Of a stretch of DNA of 5,350 bases, positions 5,341-5,350 are shown one piece after another. Each line of letters begins with the position of its first letter. The first letter of the stretch is position 1. Position numbers and translations under genes: made by a program. Under the pieces are notes generated by a model. The model searched no databases. It saw nothing but the letters and a program-made list of their open reading frames with translations, and was not told where the DNA came from. The stretch is from DASZHJ01 sp035507155 (GTDB lineage Bacteria; Pseudomonadota; Alphaproteobacteria; ATCC43930; CGMCC-115725): contig DATJOK010000017.1 in assembly GCA_035507155.1 (NCBI GenBank), positions 1-5,350 of the forward strand, read 5' to 3'.

Positions 5341-5350
5341 ATGCCCGAGA
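5341..5350 (+). CDS. Possible start of a further gene (partial, cut by right edge)
   Basis: An ATG at 5341 follows the GST stop by eight bases and opens M-P-E before the window ends. The close spacing would fit a co-transcribed gene, but no SD is visible just upstream and three codons give no family information. Confidence 0.15.

Overview
The window reads as a piece of a high-GC alphaproteobacterial chromosome, most likely from the Hyphomicrobiales (Rhizobiales). The grounds are the strong G/C bias at third codon positions, the protein families present, and an intergenic palindrome of the 'CCGGACTTGATCC...GGCAATCCGG' type that I associate with Bradyrhizobium/Rhodopseudomonas-like genomes. This placement is inference from style; no marker gene is present. 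I see no rRNA, tRNA, CRISPR array, insertion sequence or phage gene.

Layout. (1) 1-535, plus strand: the C-terminal part of a CinA-family protein, cut by the left edge and carrying a degenerate deamidase motif. (2) 536-868: a 333-base gap with two imperfect palindromes and no convincing gene. (3) 869-2275, plus strand: a class III adenylate cyclase with a DUF5939-like N-terminal region, a four-cysteine zinc-ribbon-like motif and a full set of catalytic residues. (4) 2299-3927, minus strand, converging on the cyclase: a membrane-bound sensor histidine kinase with a MASE4-like sensor and a FixL/HPK4-type kinase core, with no response regulator nearby. (5) 4063-4503, minus strand: a small VOC (glyoxalase/dioxygenase fold) protein. 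(6) 4504-4666: a divergent promoter region with a good sigma70-like promoter reading rightward and a perfect three-copy, 14-bp-period repeat just after the predicted transcription start. (7) 4667-5332, plus strand: a glutathione S-transferase-like protein. A further ATG at 5341 may begin the next gene.

How the parts fit. The cyclase and the kinase are both signalling proteins, one making cAMP and one phosphorylating an unknown partner. They are convergent, so co-transcription is not implied. The VOC protein and the GST are divergent neighbours sharing one control region, which suggests a role in handling reactive or aromatic small molecules; the substrate cannot be read from sequence. All families here are known. 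The least explained signals are the tandem repeat and SD-masking inverted repeat in front of the GST gene, the CinA protein lacking the usual active-site residues, and a possible leaderless start for the cyclase.
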